From a bacterium (GTDB taxonomy: Bacteria > UBP15 > UBA6099), in contig JAKQBV010000126.1 in assembly GCA_029573925.1 (NCBI GenBank), forward strand, positions 1-11,734: DNA of 11,734 nucleotides, written 5' to 3'. Positions 11,156 to 11,734 of this stretch are shown piece by piece. The notes beneath the pieces were generated by a model, which saw only the letters and a program-made list of their open reading frames with translations, did no database searches and had not been told where the DNA came from. Position 1 is the first letter of the stretch. Every line of letters begins with the position of its first letter. A program made the position numbers and the translations under genes.

Positions 11156-11734
11156 CAGTTAGTCCTCCTGCAAGCCCTGCATTCTTTTCTCAATCTGAAC
11201 ACCAGCAGAACCGCCTCTTTAATTATGTTAGTGTCCATTTTAGACTCGCCCCGGCTCCGGTCAAGAAAAATTATGGGGGTTTCGACTATTCTCAGCCCAA
11301 TCGCGGCCGCCCGGCATGTCATCGCCGTGAGATAACCGTACCCCTTGGCTTCAATATCATCAAGGCAAAGCTCCGGCGCGCGAGCCAAACTAATAAGTCT
11401 GTAACCCGTCGTAAGGTCTCTAACAGGAGCTCCCGTCATGAAACGCGCGAACAGATTGGCCCCCCTGCTCAGGATTTTCCTGTGCAATCCCCAGTTGACG
11501 GTTCCGCCGCCTCTGACATATCTGGAGCCTATCACATAATCGGCAACGGAAGCCTTGAGAACAAAATCCGGCAGAACAGCGGGATCATGCGAAAAGTCCG
11601 CGTCCATGTTTATAACGCGCTCATATCCGTTCTCAATCGCCCATTTGACTCCGGAAGAAATCGCGGTGGCAAGCCCCCACTTTCCGGGCCTTGTAATCAG
11701 ATGAAGCTTTTCATATTTCATTTTCAATTCTTCG
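11155..11734 (-). CDS. Polyprenol-phosphate-mannose-synthase-like GT2 glycosyltransferase (5' end beyond window)
   Basis: The frame is open to the window edge, so the true start lies outside; 193 codons plus the stop are visible. It matches the DPM1/polyprenol monophosphomannose synthase family: RPGKWGLATAISSGVKWA, then the catalytic DAD motif in INMDADFSHDP, YVIGSRYVRGGGTVNWG, RKILSRGANLFARFMTG, VRDLTTGYRL, GYGYLTAMTCRAA and IIFLDRSRGESKM near the end. Such enzymes transfer mannose (or another hexose) from a nucleotide sugar to polyprenyl phosphate, at the cytoplasmic membrane face. The product is the donor used by GT-C enzymes such as the one at 4975-6618. No C-terminal membrane domain is present (it ends KECRACRRTN), as in soluble DPM1-type forms. 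The stop shares a base with the ATG of the lipoprotein (TGATG), so they are translationally coupled. Missing: about 40 N-terminal residues. Confidence 0.85.
   Translation of the reverse strand, partial: EELKMKYEKLHLITRPGKWGLATAISSGVKWAIENGYERVINMDADFSHDPAVLPDFVLKASVADYVIGSRYVRGGGTVNWGLHRKILSRGANLFARFMTGAPVRDLTTGYRLISLARAPELCLDDIEAKGYGYLTAMTCRAAAIGLRIVETPIIFLDRSRGESKMDTNIIKEAVLLVFRLRKECRACRRTN

Noticed and set aside
1..11734. CRISPR arrays, tRNA or rRNA genes, toxin-antitoxin pairs or phage genes.
   Set aside because: I saw no regularly spaced repeats, no tRNA-like cloverleaf with TTCRA arm, no rRNA sequence, and no phage or toxin-antitoxin motifs.

Overview
The window looks like an ordinary chromosomal segment of a free-swimming, probably Gram-negative bacterium that uses the standard genetic code, interrupted by one insertion-sequence end and one dispersed GC-rich palindromic repeat. 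It carries a compact flagellin, a pyruvate kinase, a tagaturonate-epimerase-type sugar acid enzyme, membrane and polyprenol-type glycosyltransferases, a lipoprotein and several exported proteins. I cannot assign a species. The mix of a UxaE-type epimerase, a very divergent flagellin and GTAGGGGC-type repeats would suit a deep-branching anaerobe such as a Synergistota-like lineage, but that is only a guess.

Layout. Positions 1-137: the start of an IS1595-family transposase (minus strand, running off the window) and a probable IS terminus, only 20 bp before a plus-strand secreted alpha/beta-hydrolase (158-1126) that lacks a C-terminal catalytic histidine. Positions 1203-3743, minus strand: a UxaE-like epimerase, then a probable 35-residue membrane peptide, then an unrecognised exported protein whose signal peptide is cut from its body by an in-frame TGA. 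Positions 3744-4061: a 318-bp divergent regulatory region. It holds a good sigma70 promoter and a flagellin leader with two mini-ORFs, a perfect 8-bp hairpin and a tandem 10-mer. Positions 4062-4940: flagellin, ended by a strong intrinsic terminator that overlaps the 3' end of the convergent GT-C glycosyltransferase (4975-6618).

Positions 4975-8596, minus strand: a small membrane-anchored protein with a promoter that would give an almost leaderless mRNA, then pyruvate kinase, then the glycosyltransferase. Divergent from these, a 95-residue STAS-domain protein (8765-9052) has its own promoter. Positions 9053-9356 hold no gene: they contain a hairpin after the STAS gene, the 64-bp GTAGGGGC palindromic element, and two hairpins that end the minus-strand operon to the right. 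That operon (9357-11734) encodes, in order of transcription, a partial polyprenol-phosphate-mannose-synthase-like GT2, a cysteine-rich thioredoxin-fold lipoprotein translationally coupled to it, and an exported protein that may have a LolA-like fold.

How they may work together: the GT2 resembles enzymes that make polyprenol-P-sugar, which GT-C enzymes use as donor, and the GT-C gene sits tail to tail with flagellin. Extracytoplasmic glycosylation of a surface protein, perhaps flagellin, is therefore possible but unproven. The most unusual piece of DNA is the flagellin leader: an SD-preceded ATT mini-ORF terminates exactly in the loop of a hairpin, and a second mini-ORF starts in the hairpin's 3' arm.
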